Part shown: positions 26,443 through 34,438 of the stretch, piece by piece
Position numbering within the stretch: the first letter of the stretch is position 1
Layout: every line of letters starts with the position of its first letter
Assembly: GCA_025354865.1 (NCBI GenBank)
Contig: JANXMB010000053.1
Location: 1-64,000, forward strand
Direction of reading: 5' to 3'
Source: Acetobacteraceae bacterium
Lineage (GTDB): Bacteria > Pseudomonadota > Alphaproteobacteria > Acetobacterales > Acetobacteraceae
Length of the DNA: 64,000 bases
Position numbers and translations under genes: made by a program
The notes under the pieces: model-generated
What the model saw: the letters and a program-made list of their open reading frames with translations, nothing else
Database searches by the model: none
What the model was told of the DNA's origin: nothing

Positions 26443-27330
26443 TCAGGCAGCCTTTCCGAACAAGCCGCGCGGCCTGGTCAACAGCACGATCACCATCACC
26501 ACGAACACCACGGTGGCGGATGCCTGCGGGTAGAACACTTTGGTCAATCCCTCGATCACGCCGAGGCCGAAGCCGGTGACGATCGAACCCAGGATCGACC
26601 CCATGCCGCCGATCACGACCACGGCGAACACGGTGTTGATGAAGTTGCTGCCCATGTTCGGATTGACCGAATAGATCGGCGCGGCCAGCACCCCGGCGAA
26701 GGCAGCCAGCGCGACGCCGCCGCCATAGGTCAAGGTGATCAGGCGCGGCACGTTCACGCCGAATGCCTGCACCAACGGCGCATTTTCGGTCGCGGCCCGC
26801 AGTGTCGCCCCGAGGGAGGTCTTTTCGATGATCGCCCATGTCGCCAGACAGACGACGGCCGCAGCCAGCACCACCCAGCCGCGATAGTTCGGCATGAACA
26901 TGAAGCCCAGATCGGTTGCGCCCTGCAACATAGCGGGGATGCGGTAGGGCATGCCGGAGCTACCGTAGCCGTTGCGGAACAGACCCTCGATCACCAAAGA
27001 CAGGCCGAAGGTCAGCAGCAGCCCGTAGAGATGATCCAGCTTGTAAAGCCGGCTGATGATCGTCCGTTCGAGGAAGATGCCGAAAATGCCCACCAGGATG
27101 GGCGCCAGGATCAGCGACGGGAAGTAGCCGATGCCGATGTAGTTCAGCAGCATCCACGACACGAACGCCCCCATCATGAACAGCGCCCCATGGGCGAAGT
27201 TGATGATGTTGAGCATGCCGAAGATGACCGCGAGGCCCAAAGACAGCATCGCGTAGAACGCGCCGTTGATGAGGCCGAGCAGCAGCTGGCCGAACAGCAG
27301 CGGGCCGGGAATGCCAAATATCATAATCAT
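26443..27330 (-). CDS. livH: Branched-chain amino acid-type ABC permease LivH
   Basis: Inner-membrane permease of 295 residues of the LivH type. Recognisable are LINGAFYAMLSLGLAVIFGMLNIINFAHGALFMMGAF (about residues 20-55), the coupling loop KTSLGATLRAATENAPLVQAFGVN (about 170-193), and the C-terminal VFVVMVIVLLTRPRGLFG. Two in-frame ATGs lie at the start (27330 and 27324); both give normal length. It sits between the second substrate-binding protein gene and livM, in the usual relation of these permeases. Confidence 0.93.
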   Translation of the reverse strand: MIMIFGIPGPLLFGQLLLGLINGAFYAMLSLGLAVIFGMLNIINFAHGALFMMGAFVSWMLLNYIGIGYFPSLILAPILVGIFGIFLERTIISRLYKLDHLYGLLLTFGLSLVIEGLFRNGYGSSGMPYRIPAMLQGATDLGFMFMPNYRGWVVLAAAVVCLATWAIIEKTSLGATLRAATENAPLVQAFGVNVPRLITLTYGGGVALAAFAGVLAAPIYSVNPNMGSNFINTVFAVVVIGGMGSILGSIVTGFGLGVIEGLTKVFYPQASATVVFVVMVIVLLTRPRGLFGKAA

Positions 27331-27364
27331 GTCAGTGTCCCGGCCACGCCGCGTCCTCTGGTTC

Positions 27365-28594
27365 TTAGGCTTTGATCAGGGGGCAACGGCCGGACGCGAG
27401 CGGACGGTAAACGTCCTCCCCCGCGGTGGCGATTACCGGCTTGAAGTAATCCCACGGACCTTTGCTTTCCGAGGGTTTCTTAACCTCGAACAGAAACGCC
27501 GGGGTGAGATTGCGGCCGTCTTCGCGAATGCGGGTCTTGCCGAAGCAGTCGTCTTCGACCGGCATGGCCTTCATCCGATTGACGGTGGCGACCCCGTCTT
27601 TCTTGGCTTCGGCCGCGCCCATGTCGTGAGCGGCCTTCAGATAGTGCAGCGTGGCGGAGTAGCAGCCGGCATGCACCATATTGGGCCAGTTCTTCGGCGT
27701 CTTCGCCCGCACCCGATCGGTGAAGGCGCGGGTGCGATCGTTCAGATCCCAGTAGAAGCTCTCGGTCAGGTTCAGCCCGGCCGCGACGTCCAATCCCAGC
27801 GCATGCACGTCGGTGATGAACATCAGCAATGCTGCGACCTTCATCGACTTATTGATGCCGAACTCATTGATTTGCTTGATCGAGTTGACGGTATCGCCGC
27901 CCGCATTGGCCAAGCCGATGACCTTGGCGCCGCTGGATTGCGCCTGCACCAGGAAGGAGGAGAAGTCGGTGGTGCCCGGGAACGGATAGAGCGACGCACC
28001 TTTGACCGAACCGCCGGCCGCCTTTACCAGATCGGTGGTGTCCGACTGCAACTGCTTGCCGAACGCGTAATCGGCGGTGAGGAAGTACCAGCTATCGCCA
28101 CCGGCCTTGACCATCGCCCCGCCGGTCGATTTCGCCAGCATGTAGGTGTCGTAGGTCCAATGGATGAAGTTCGGCGAGCATTGCTCCCCGGTCAGGGCCG
28201 AGGAAGCGGCGCCGGAGTTCAAATAGACCTTGTTCTTCTCGCGCACGACGGACTGCACGGCCAAGGCGACCGACGATGTCGGTACGTCGAGCAGGACATC
28301 GACGCCATCGCGATCGAACCATTGGCGCACGATCGATATTGCGAGATCGGGCTTGTTCTGATGGTCGGCGGCGACGATCTCGACGTTCATGCCCTTGGCG
28401 GACACGCCGAAATCTTCCAGCGCCTGTTTGGCGCAGATCACCGAGGTGAGGCCGCCGGTATTGGTGTACGGGCCGGACTGGTCGTTCAGCACGCCGATCT
28501 TCAACGTCGGCGTTTGCGCGCGCGCACGGGCAAGCGGCAACACAGACGCGGAGGCGGTCGCACTGGCGAGGAGGGTTCTGCGGGATATCGTCAT
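27365..28594 (-). CDS. ABC substrate-binding protein (LivK-like), copy 2
   Basis: Periplasmic type-I binding protein of 409 residues feeding the LivHMGF importer. A twin-arginine signal (SRRTLLASATASASVLPLARARA) precedes the mature LKIGVLNDQSGPYTNTGG. The ATG at 28594 is chosen because the Tat motif follows directly. It is a close paralogue of the preceding binding protein, with shared blocks ADHQNKPD, RQWFDRDGVD, HWTYDTYMLAKSTGGAMV, TADYAFG, YPFPGTTDFSSFL and KKPSESKGPWDYFKP. It starts 14 bp after the first copy. Two divergent binding proteins on one importer suggest a broadened substrate range (inference). Confidence 0.92.
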   Translation of the reverse strand: MTISRRTLLASATASASVLPLARARAQTPTLKIGVLNDQSGPYTNTGGLTSVICAKQALEDFGVSAKGMNVEIVAADHQNKPDLAISIVRQWFDRDGVDVLLDVPTSSVALAVQSVVREKNKVYLNSGAASSALTGEQCSPNFIHWTYDTYMLAKSTGGAMVKAGGDSWYFLTADYAFGKQLQSDTTDLVKAAGGSVKGASLYPFPGTTDFSSFLVQAQSSGAKVIGLANAGGDTVNSIKQINEFGINKSMKVAALLMFITDVHALGLDVAAGLNLTESFYWDLNDRTRAFTDRVRAKTPKNWPNMVHAGCYSATLHYLKAAHDMGAAEAKKDGVATVNRMKAMPVEDDCFGKTRIREDGRNLTPAFLFEVKKPSESKGPWDYFKPVIATAGEDVYRPLASGRCPLIKA

Positions 28595-28608
28595 GCCAAA
28601 GTCCTGGG

Positions 28609-29826
28609 TTAGGCCTTGACCAGGGGGCAACCGCCCTTGTCGAGCGGTCGGAACGCCTGGTCGGCCGGTGTGGTTGCAACCAGCTTGTAGTAGTCCCAAC
28701 TCCCTTTACTCTCAGACGGCTTCTTTACCTCCCATAGATAGGCAGGGTGGATCTTACGTCCATCGGCGCGGATCGTGCCCGCCCCGAAACAGTCGTCGTC
28801 TGTTGGCATGGCCTTCATGCGGGCGATCGTCGCGGCTCCGTCGGCCTTCGACTGGGCCGGTCCGATCGCATGCGCCGCTTTCAGGTAATGTGTCATCGCG
28901 GAGTAAACGCCGGCCTGCACCATCGTCGGCCGCGTCCCCTTCACCACCGCACTATAACGGTCCGAGAATGCTCGGGCCCGCGTGTTCATATCCCAATAGA
29001 AACTATCGGTCAGCACGATGCCCTGCGCCACGTCCAGACCCAACGAGTGCACGTCGGTCAGGAACAGCAGCAGGCCGGCGATCCGCATCTTGATGCCGAA
29101 TTCCTTCGACTGTTTGATCTGGTTGATCAAATCGGACCCGGCGCTGGCCAAACCCAGCACCTTGGCGCCGCTGGCTTGGGCGCCGATCAGAAAGGAGGAG
29201 AAATCGGTCGTGCCCGGGAAGGGATAGGCGACGCTGCCGACCACCTTACCGCCGGCACCGGTCACGAAGGCGGTGGTGTCGCGTTGCAGCGCGTGGCCGA
29301 ATGCGTAGTCGGCGGTGATGAAATACCAGGAATCGCCGCCCGACTTCACCATCGCGCCGCCGGTCGATTGCGCCAGCATGTAGGTGTCGTACACCCAATG
29401 AATGGTGTTGCCGTTGCACTGCGCCCCGGTCAGATCGGACGTCGCCGCGCCAGTGTTCAGGTAGACCTTGTTTTTTTCCTTAGCCACGCCGGCAACGGCC
29501 AGCGCCACGCCGGAATTCGCCACTTCCACGATCGCATCGACCCCATCCCGATCGAACCACTGGCGGGCGATCGTCGCGCCGATATCGGGCTTGTTCTGAT
29601 GGTCGGCGGACACCACCTCGACATCGAAGCCTTTGCCGGCAATGCCGAACTCGGCCAGCGCCTGCTTGATCGCGGCAATCGCGCCGGGACCCGCCAAATC
29701 CTTGTACGGCCCGGACAGATCGGTCAGACATCCGACCTTGAGCACCGGCTTGGCGGTTTGCGCCCGAGCACCCACCAGCGGCAGCGTGCTGGCAGCAGCG
29801 ATCATCGTCCGGCGGGAGAGGTTCAT
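28609..29826 (-). CDS. ABC substrate-binding protein (LivK-like), copy 1
   Basis: Periplasmic type-I solute-binding protein of 405 residues with a Tat signal (NLSRRTMIAAASTLPLVGARA), then LKVGCLTDLSGPYKDLAGPG. It belongs to the branched-chain amino acid / amide family of extracellular ligand-binding receptors. It lies 35 bp after livF and 14 bp before its paralogue, in the same transcript. The two copies are similar along their whole length. Differences cluster around the ligand cleft segments (for example LTDLSGPYKD against LNDQSGPYTN), as expected for different ligands. Confidence 0.92.
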   Translation of the reverse strand: MNLSRRTMIAAASTLPLVGARAQTAKPVLKVGCLTDLSGPYKDLAGPGAIAAIKQALAEFGIAGKGFDVEVVSADHQNKPDIGATIARQWFDRDGVDAIVEVANSGVALAVAGVAKEKNKVYLNTGAATSDLTGAQCNGNTIHWVYDTYMLAQSTGGAMVKSGGDSWYFITADYAFGHALQRDTTAFVTGAGGKVVGSVAYPFPGTTDFSSFLIGAQASGAKVLGLASAGSDLINQIKQSKEFGIKMRIAGLLLFLTDVHSLGLDVAQGIVLTDSFYWDMNTRARAFSDRYSAVVKGTRPTMVQAGVYSAMTHYLKAAHAIGPAQSKADGAATIARMKAMPTDDDCFGAGTIRADGRKIHPAYLWEVKKPSESKGSWDYYKLVATTPADQAFRPLDKGGCPLVKA

Positions 29827-29861
29827 GGGGCGGATCCTAATAAGGGCGCGGCGGAGGTGGA

Positions 29862-30557
29862 TTAGACGCCGAGGTAGTCGTGCAGCTTGTCCATATTGGC
29901 TTCGAGGTCCCGGTTCGGGATCATATCGATGATCTTCCCGTGTTCCATCACGTAGTGCCGATCGGCGACGGTGGCGGCGAAGCGGAAATTCTGTTCGACC
30001 AGCAGGACGGTGAAACCGCGATTTTTGATCTCCCGGATGGTCCGGCCGATCTGTTGCACGATCACCGGTGCCAGACCCTCGGTCGGTTCGTCCAGCAGCA
30101 ACATTTTCGCGCCCGTGCGCAGGATGCGGCCGATCGCCAGCATTTGCTGCTCCCCGCCCGACAGGCGGGTGCCGTGCGCGGTGCGAGCGCGTTCCTTTAG
30201 GTTGGGGAACAGCGTGTAGATCTCGTCCACCGACAATCCGCCGGCGGCGACGACCGGCGGCAGCATCAGGTTTTCGGTCACCGACAGCGAGCCGAAAATG
30301 CCGCGCTCTTCCGGGCAGATGGCAATGCCAGCGCGCGCGATCTGGTTCGGCATCATGCCGATGGTTTCGCTGCCCTTAAAGGTCACGTGGCCCGCGCGCC
30401 GCGGCACCAGACCCATGATCGATTTCATCGTGGTGGTTTTGCCGGCGCCGTTGCGGCCCAGCAGGGTGACGACTTCCCCTTCCTGGACGTTGAAGTCCAC
30501 GCCATGCAGGATATGGCTCTCGCCGTACCAGGCGTTCAGGTCCTTGATCTCAAGCAT
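29862..30557 (-). CDS. livF: ABC transporter ATP-binding protein LivF
   Basis: Cytoplasmic ATPase subunit of 231 residues. Walker A is GRNGAGKTT (about residues 34-42), the ABC signature is LSGGEQQM, Walker B is MLLLDEPTEGL, and the switch His is in LLVEQN-type context as expected for LivF. It pairs with LivG to power the LivHM pore. Its start overlaps the 3' end of livG by 8 bp. Length is normal for the family. Confidence 0.95.
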   Translation of the reverse strand: MLEIKDLNAWYGESHILHGVDFNVQEGEVVTLLGRNGAGKTTTMKSIMGLVPRRAGHVTFKGSETIGMMPNQIARAGIAICPEERGIFGSLSVTENLMLPPVVAAGGLSVDEIYTLFPNLKERARTAHGTRLSGGEQQMLAIGRILRTGAKMLLLDEPTEGLAPVIVQQIGRTIREIKNRGFTVLLVEQNFRFAATVADRHYVMEHGKIIDMIPNRDLEANMDKLHDYLGV

Positions 30558-31302
30558 CGGCGGTTCCCAGGTAGGCGGCGATCACCTCGGGGTTCTTGGA
30601 TACCGTGGCGTAATCGCCCTCGGCCAAAATCTTGCCGCGGGTCAGGACGGTGATGGTGTCGCACAGGCCTTCGACCACCGACAGGTTGTGTTCGACCATC
30701 AGAATGGTGCGGCCCTTGCGGATGCGCTTGATCAACTGAACGATGGTGTCCACATCGCCATGGCCCATGCCGGCGGTGGGTTCGTCCAACAGCATCATTT
30801 CCGGATCGAGCGCGAGGGTCGTCGCGAGTTCCAGCGCCCGCTTCTGGCCGTACGGCAGATCGGCCACGATCGCATGGCCGAGGTCGGGTAGCCCGACGTC
30901 GTGCAGCAATTCGAGCGCGCGGTCATTGTAGACATTCAGTGCGGCTTCCGGACGCCAGAAATCGAAGCTCGCCCCGCGGGCGCGTTGCAGCGCCAGGCGC
31001 ACGTTTTCCAACGCGGTCAAATGCGGGAACACCGCCGAGATCTGGAAGCTGCGCACCAGCCCGCGGCGTGCGACCATCGCCGGCTTCATGCCGGTAATGT
31101 CCTCGCCCTTGAACTTGATGGTGCCCCGCGTCGGCGTGAGGAAATTCGTCAGCAGGTTGAAGAACGTCGTCTTGCCCGCGCCGTTCGGCCCGATCAGCGC
31201 GTGGATCGTGCCGGTTCGCACGCGCAAGGACACGTCGTCCACGGCGATGAAGCCGCTGAACTCTCGGGTCATGCCCGCTGTCTCCAGGATGGTATCGGTC
31301 AC
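30550..31302 (-). CDS. livG: ABC transporter ATP-binding protein LivG
   Basis: Cytoplasmic ATPase subunit of 250 residues and the first gene of the importer operon. Walker A is GPNGAGKTTFFN. The LivG-typical signature is ADLPYGQKRALELATTLALDP in place of a strict LSGGQ. Walker B is MLLDEPTAGM, and LMVEHNLSVVEG contains the switch His. The ATG at 31302 is close to the structured intergenic region that separates it from the divergent efflux operon, so the liv promoter should lie within 31303-31480. Confidence 0.95.
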   Translation of the reverse strand: MTDTILETAGMTREFSGFIAVDDVSLRVRTGTIHALIGPNGAGKTTFFNLLTNFLTPTRGTIKFKGEDITGMKPAMVARRGLVRSFQISAVFPHLTALENVRLALQRARGASFDFWRPEAALNVYNDRALELLHDVGLPDLGHAIVADLPYGQKRALELATTLALDPEMMLLDEPTAGMGHGDVDTIVQLIKRIRKGRTILMVEHNLSVVEGLCDTITVLTRGKILAEGDYATVSKNPEVIAAYLGTADA

Positions 31303-31615
31303 CCCCGGGCTACTCCCTCAATCTTGTTCGATCATCGTGGGGGCGGCGTTTTACACATCGCTGGCATGCGCGCAAGCGCGTTGATGCGGCCGAACCGGGT
31401 TTTCGCTCCAAGGATGTTACACCAGCCGACCGAACCTCTGACTCTCATGCAAGCGGTCGGTCGGCTAGTATCGTATTGGTTGCGCGCGCAGCCGCCACGC
31501 CAACCCTGCGCGCACACCGTTCGGCCGTTCGGCCGCCCGGTGTTACACTTCTTTGCCGCGCGTGCGATTGCATCGCCAACCATCCTCCGTGCTACAGGGC
31601 GGCAGGAGAAAAAGC
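31303..31615. other. Divergent intergenic region between liv and RND operons, with structured DNA
   Basis: This 313-bp gap has no credible gene. It holds three inverted repeats. The first is AGCCGACCG at 31424-31432 against CGGTCGGCT at 31458-31466 (9 bp perfect). The other two belong to the 61-bp repeat element at 31483-31543. The octamer TGTTACAC occurs at 31415-31422 and again at 31541-31548, bracketing the structured part. These dyads could be operators for the efflux operon, whose RBS (AGGAGA, 31604-31609) follows. No regulator gene is adjacent. Confidence 0.6.
31483..31543. repeat. Two-hairpin repeat element, copy A
   Basis: A 61-bp element whose first 32 bp are identical to those at 53680-53711. 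Hairpin 1 is GCGCGCAG (31484-31491) pairing with CTGCGCGC (31506-31513) around a 14-nt loop. Hairpin 2 is a 30-nt palindrome at 31514-31543 with loop GTTC and 11 of 13 positions paired. Looser similarity extends about 15 bp upstream of the first hairpin. Here it lies between divergent operons. Confidence 0.8.
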
Positions 31616-33121
31616 GTGCGATTGCCCCTCGGTAGCCGGTGCTGTGTCACGGTCGTTTGCTGCGCCCTGGCGGTGTTGCCGGGGGGGTGCGACCTCGGCC
31701 CGGCTTTCGCGCCCGATCCCGGGGCGATCCCGGTGGAATTCCGCGACGCGCAACCGGGAAAAGCGGCAGTTTGGCCGGACGAGGCGTGGTGGCGCGGCTT
31801 CGCATCCCCCGCATTGACCGGGCTGGTGGAAACCGCGCTGGCGCATAACCAGGACCTCGCCGCCGCCGTGGCCCGCATCCGGCAGGCCGACGCGCAGTTG
31901 CGCATTGCCGGTGCCTCCCTCCTGCCGTCCGCGAACGCCACCGGCAATGCCAGTTGGCAGCGTGTCGGCGCCGCCACCGGCAGTGCCAGCAGCCGGGCGC
32001 GCGGCGGCAGCGTCGATCTGCATAGCTACAGCGCCGGGCTGAATGCTGCCTACGAGCTGGATTTCTGGGGCAAGGCCGCCGCCGGGCGGCAGGCCGCGCT
32101 GGCCAATGCGGTGTTCACCCGGTTCGATCGGCAGACCGTCGCGCTGACGGTCGCGACCAACGTGGCGACCGCGTGGTTCACCGCCCTGGCCTTGGCGGAC
32201 CGCATTGCGATCGCCACCCGCAATCTGGCCGACGCGCAGCAGGTTCTCGCGGTTGTGCGCGGGCGGCGCGACGCCGGCACCGCCAACGACCTCGATCTCG
32301 CGCAGCAGGAAACCTTCGTCGCCGCTAGCCGAGCGGCCTTGCCCAATCTGCGCAATCAGCTCGAACAGGCGATCGTCGGCCTGGGCATTCTGACCGGGCA
32401 GCCGCCCAACGCCATCGTCGTGCGCCCTGGCTCCCTGACCGATCTGGCACTGCCTCCGGTCGCCCCCGGTCTGCCGTCCGAACTGCTGACCCGCCGCCCC
32501 GATGTCGCTGCGGCCGAGGCCGCTTTGCAGGCCAAAAACGCCAACATCGCGGTGGCACGAGCGGCGTTTTTCCCGGCGATCCAGCTTACGGGGTCGGACG
32601 GTTTCCAGGCGGCGTCCTTGGGCACGTTGATCGGTCCGGGCGGCGCGCTGATGTCGCTGGCCGCCGGCCTGACGGCACCGATCTTCGACGGCGGCACCCT
32701 GCGCGGCCAGTTGGAACTGGCGAAAGGTCAGTACGACGAGCAACTGGCCAACTACCGCAAAGCCGTGTTGCAGGCCTTCACCGATACCGACAATGCCCTG
32801 ACCGCGTGGCGCTACATTTCGGAACAAGAAATCCTCGAAGGCGAAGCCGTTGCTCGGGCCCAGCGGGCAGCGACGATCGCCCGGGCGCAGATGGCCGCCG
32901 GGACGGTCGATCTGACCACGGTGCTGACCGTGGAAACCACGCTGTTAAACAACGAAGATACTTTGGCGCAGGTGCGTCTGGCCCGGGCCGAAGCGCTCCT
33001 GAGTCTTTACAAGGCACTCGGCGGCGGTTGGCGGAAAGCCGATAACATCACCTTGCCGACGCTGTCCCCCAACCGGTTGGAGGGCGGTGTGGCCCTGCCG
33101 ATCGGGGGGAATATCCGATGA
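31616..33121 (+). CDS. RND efflux outer-membrane channel, NodT-family lipoprotein
   Basis: Outer-membrane TolC-like channel of 501 residues, NodT/OprM family, forming the exit duct of the RND pump encoded downstream. A short signal peptide ends at the imperfect lipobox LPGGC, so it may be lipidated. Two OEP repeats follow, with AHNQDLAAAVARIRQADAQLRIAGASLLPSA, YELDFWGK and LLTRRPDVAAAEAALQAKNANIAVARAAFFP as recognisable blocks. I chose the GTG at 31616 because AGGAGA sits 6 bp upstream and the signal peptide begins there. First gene of the efflux operon. Confidence 0.88.
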   Translation: MRLPLGSRCCVTVVCCALAVLPGGCDLGPAFAPDPGAIPVEFRDAQPGKAAVWPDEAWWRGFASPALTGLVETALAHNQDLAAAVARIRQADAQLRIAGASLLPSANATGNASWQRVGAATGSASSRARGGSVDLHSYSAGLNAAYELDFWGKAAAGRQAALANAVFTRFDRQTVALTVATNVATAWFTALALADRIAIATRNLADAQQVLAVVRGRRDAGTANDLDLAQQETFVAASRAALPNLRNQLEQAIVGLGILTGQPPNAIVVRPGSLTDLALPPVAPGLPSELLTRRPDVAAAEAALQAKNANIAVARAAFFPAIQLTGSDGFQAASLGTLIGPGGALMSLAAGLTAPIFDGGTLRGQLELAKGQYDEQLANYRKAVLQAFTDTDNALTAWRYISEQEILEGEAVARAQRAATIARAQMAAGTVDLTTVLTVETTLLNNEDTLAQVRLARAEALLSLYKALGGGWRKADNITLPTLSPNRLEGGVALPIGGNIR

Positions 33122-33181
33122 ACCGCTGGTATACCGGGCCAACAGGCCAATATGTCTGGCTGCGCGGCTGAGAGCATCGAG

Positions 33182-34438
33182 ATGGATTCCCTGACCCCGA
33201 CCCCGATCGAAATAGCGACGCGGCCGCCGGCTCGGCGCCGACGTTGGCCGATTGCGGTACTCTGTCTGCTGCTCGGCGCGGCGATCGTCGCGGTCGTGCT
33301 GTATCGTTCGCCCGCGCAGGATGCGGCGCCCCGCAATCGCTTTGCCGGCCAGCCCATCCCGGTGCTGGTCGCGCCCACCGTGCGGCGGGATATGCCGATC
33401 GTGCTCGATGGGCTTGGCACGGTGCAGGCGTTCAACAGCGTGGTCGTAAAGGCGATGGTGGACGGCCCGCTGGTGGCGGTGAATTTCACCGAAGGCCAGA
33501 CTGTCGCGAAGGGCGATATCCTGGCGCGAATCGAACCGCGCGCCTTCCAGGCGGCGCTGGATCTGGCGATGGCGAAGCAGGCGCAGGACGAAGCCTTGCT
33601 GGGCAACGCCAGGCTGGACTTGGAGCGCTATCGCAAACTGGCCGGCAGCAACTATGCGACGGCGCAGCAGGCCGATACGCAGAAAGCGCTGGTCGCGCAG
33701 TACGAGGCCCTGGTGCGCCAGGACCAAGCGCAGGTCGATGCCGCCCGCAGCAATCTGGATTACACCGTTGTCGCCGCGCCGCTGGATGGGCGCGCCGGGG
33801 TGCGTCTGGTCGATCGGGGCAATATCGTGCATGCCGGGGATGCGACGGGGTTGGTGATGATCGCCCAGTTGCAGCCGATTTTCGTGACCTTTACCCTGCC
33901 GCAGCAGAACCTGCCGGCCGTGGCCAACGCGATGCGCAGCGGGGATCCGGTGGTCCGCGCCACCGTGCAAGGCACCGGCCGCGCGCCGATCGTGGAAACC
34001 GGCAAGCTGACGGTGCTGGACAACCAGGTCGATCAGACCACCGGCACCATCCGGTTGAAGGCGACGTTCGCGAACGCGGAAAGCCGCCTGTGGCCGGGGG
34101 GCTTCGTTGGCGTGCGGTTGCAGATCGATACCGTGCGCAATGCCGTCACCGTGCCGCCGGCAGCGGTGCAACGCGGGCCGCGCGGGGCCTTCGTCTACGT
34201 TGTCGGCGCCGACGACACCGTCGCTCGCCGAGCGATCATCGCCGGGTATGAGGACGAGCAGGCGACCATCGTGCTGGACGGCCTTACCGGGGACGAACGG
34301 GTGGTGACCGACGGGGCGTCGCGGCTGTCCGAAGGGTCGAAGGTGGTTGTGGCCACAGCGGCCGGCGATGCGCCTCCGCCGGGGCGGGAACGCCCGGCCG
34401 CGCCCGGCGCGCAACGCCAACGCCCGCCGCCGGGATGA
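33182..34438 (+). CDS. RND efflux periplasmic adaptor (MdtA-like)
   Basis: Membrane-fusion protein of about 418 residues joining the inner-membrane RND pump to the outer-membrane channel. An N-terminal anchor helix (WPIAVLCLLLGAAIVAVVLY) precedes the lipoyl halves (TVQAFNSVVVKAMVDGPLVAVNFTEGQ and later YTVVAAPLDGRAGVRLVDRGNIV), which are separated by an alpha-hairpin (LDLAMAKQAQDEALLGNARLDLERY). A beta-barrel and a Pro-rich tail follow. The start may be the ATG at 33182 (GAGAG 7 bp upstream) or the in-frame ATG at 33152. Its stop overlaps the RND gene start by 4 bp. Confidence 0.9.
   Translation: MDSLTPTPIEIATRPPARRRRWPIAVLCLLLGAAIVAVVLYRSPAQDAAPRNRFAGQPIPVLVAPTVRRDMPIVLDGLGTVQAFNSVVVKAMVDGPLVAVNFTEGQTVAKGDILARIEPRAFQAALDLAMAKQAQDEALLGNARLDLERYRKLAGSNYATAQQADTQKALVAQYEALVRQDQAQVDAARSNLDYTVVAAPLDGRAGVRLVDRGNIVHAGDATGLVMIAQLQPIFVTFTLPQQNLPAVANAMRSGDPVVRATVQGTGRAPIVETGKLTVLDNQVDQTTGTIRLKATFANAESRLWPGGFVGVRLQIDTVRNAVTVPPAAVQRGPRGAFVYVVGADDTVARRAIIAGYEDEQATIVLDGLTGDERVVTDGASRLSEGSKVVVATAAGDAPPPGRERPAAPGAQRQRPPPG

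Noticed and set aside
31476-31817. Small ORF sharing the peptide RAAATPTLRA with a frame at 53.64 kb
   Set aside because: The shared peptide is only the translation of the 32-bp repeat. Outside it the frames diverge and overlap real genes, and the base changes follow stem pairing, not codon positions.
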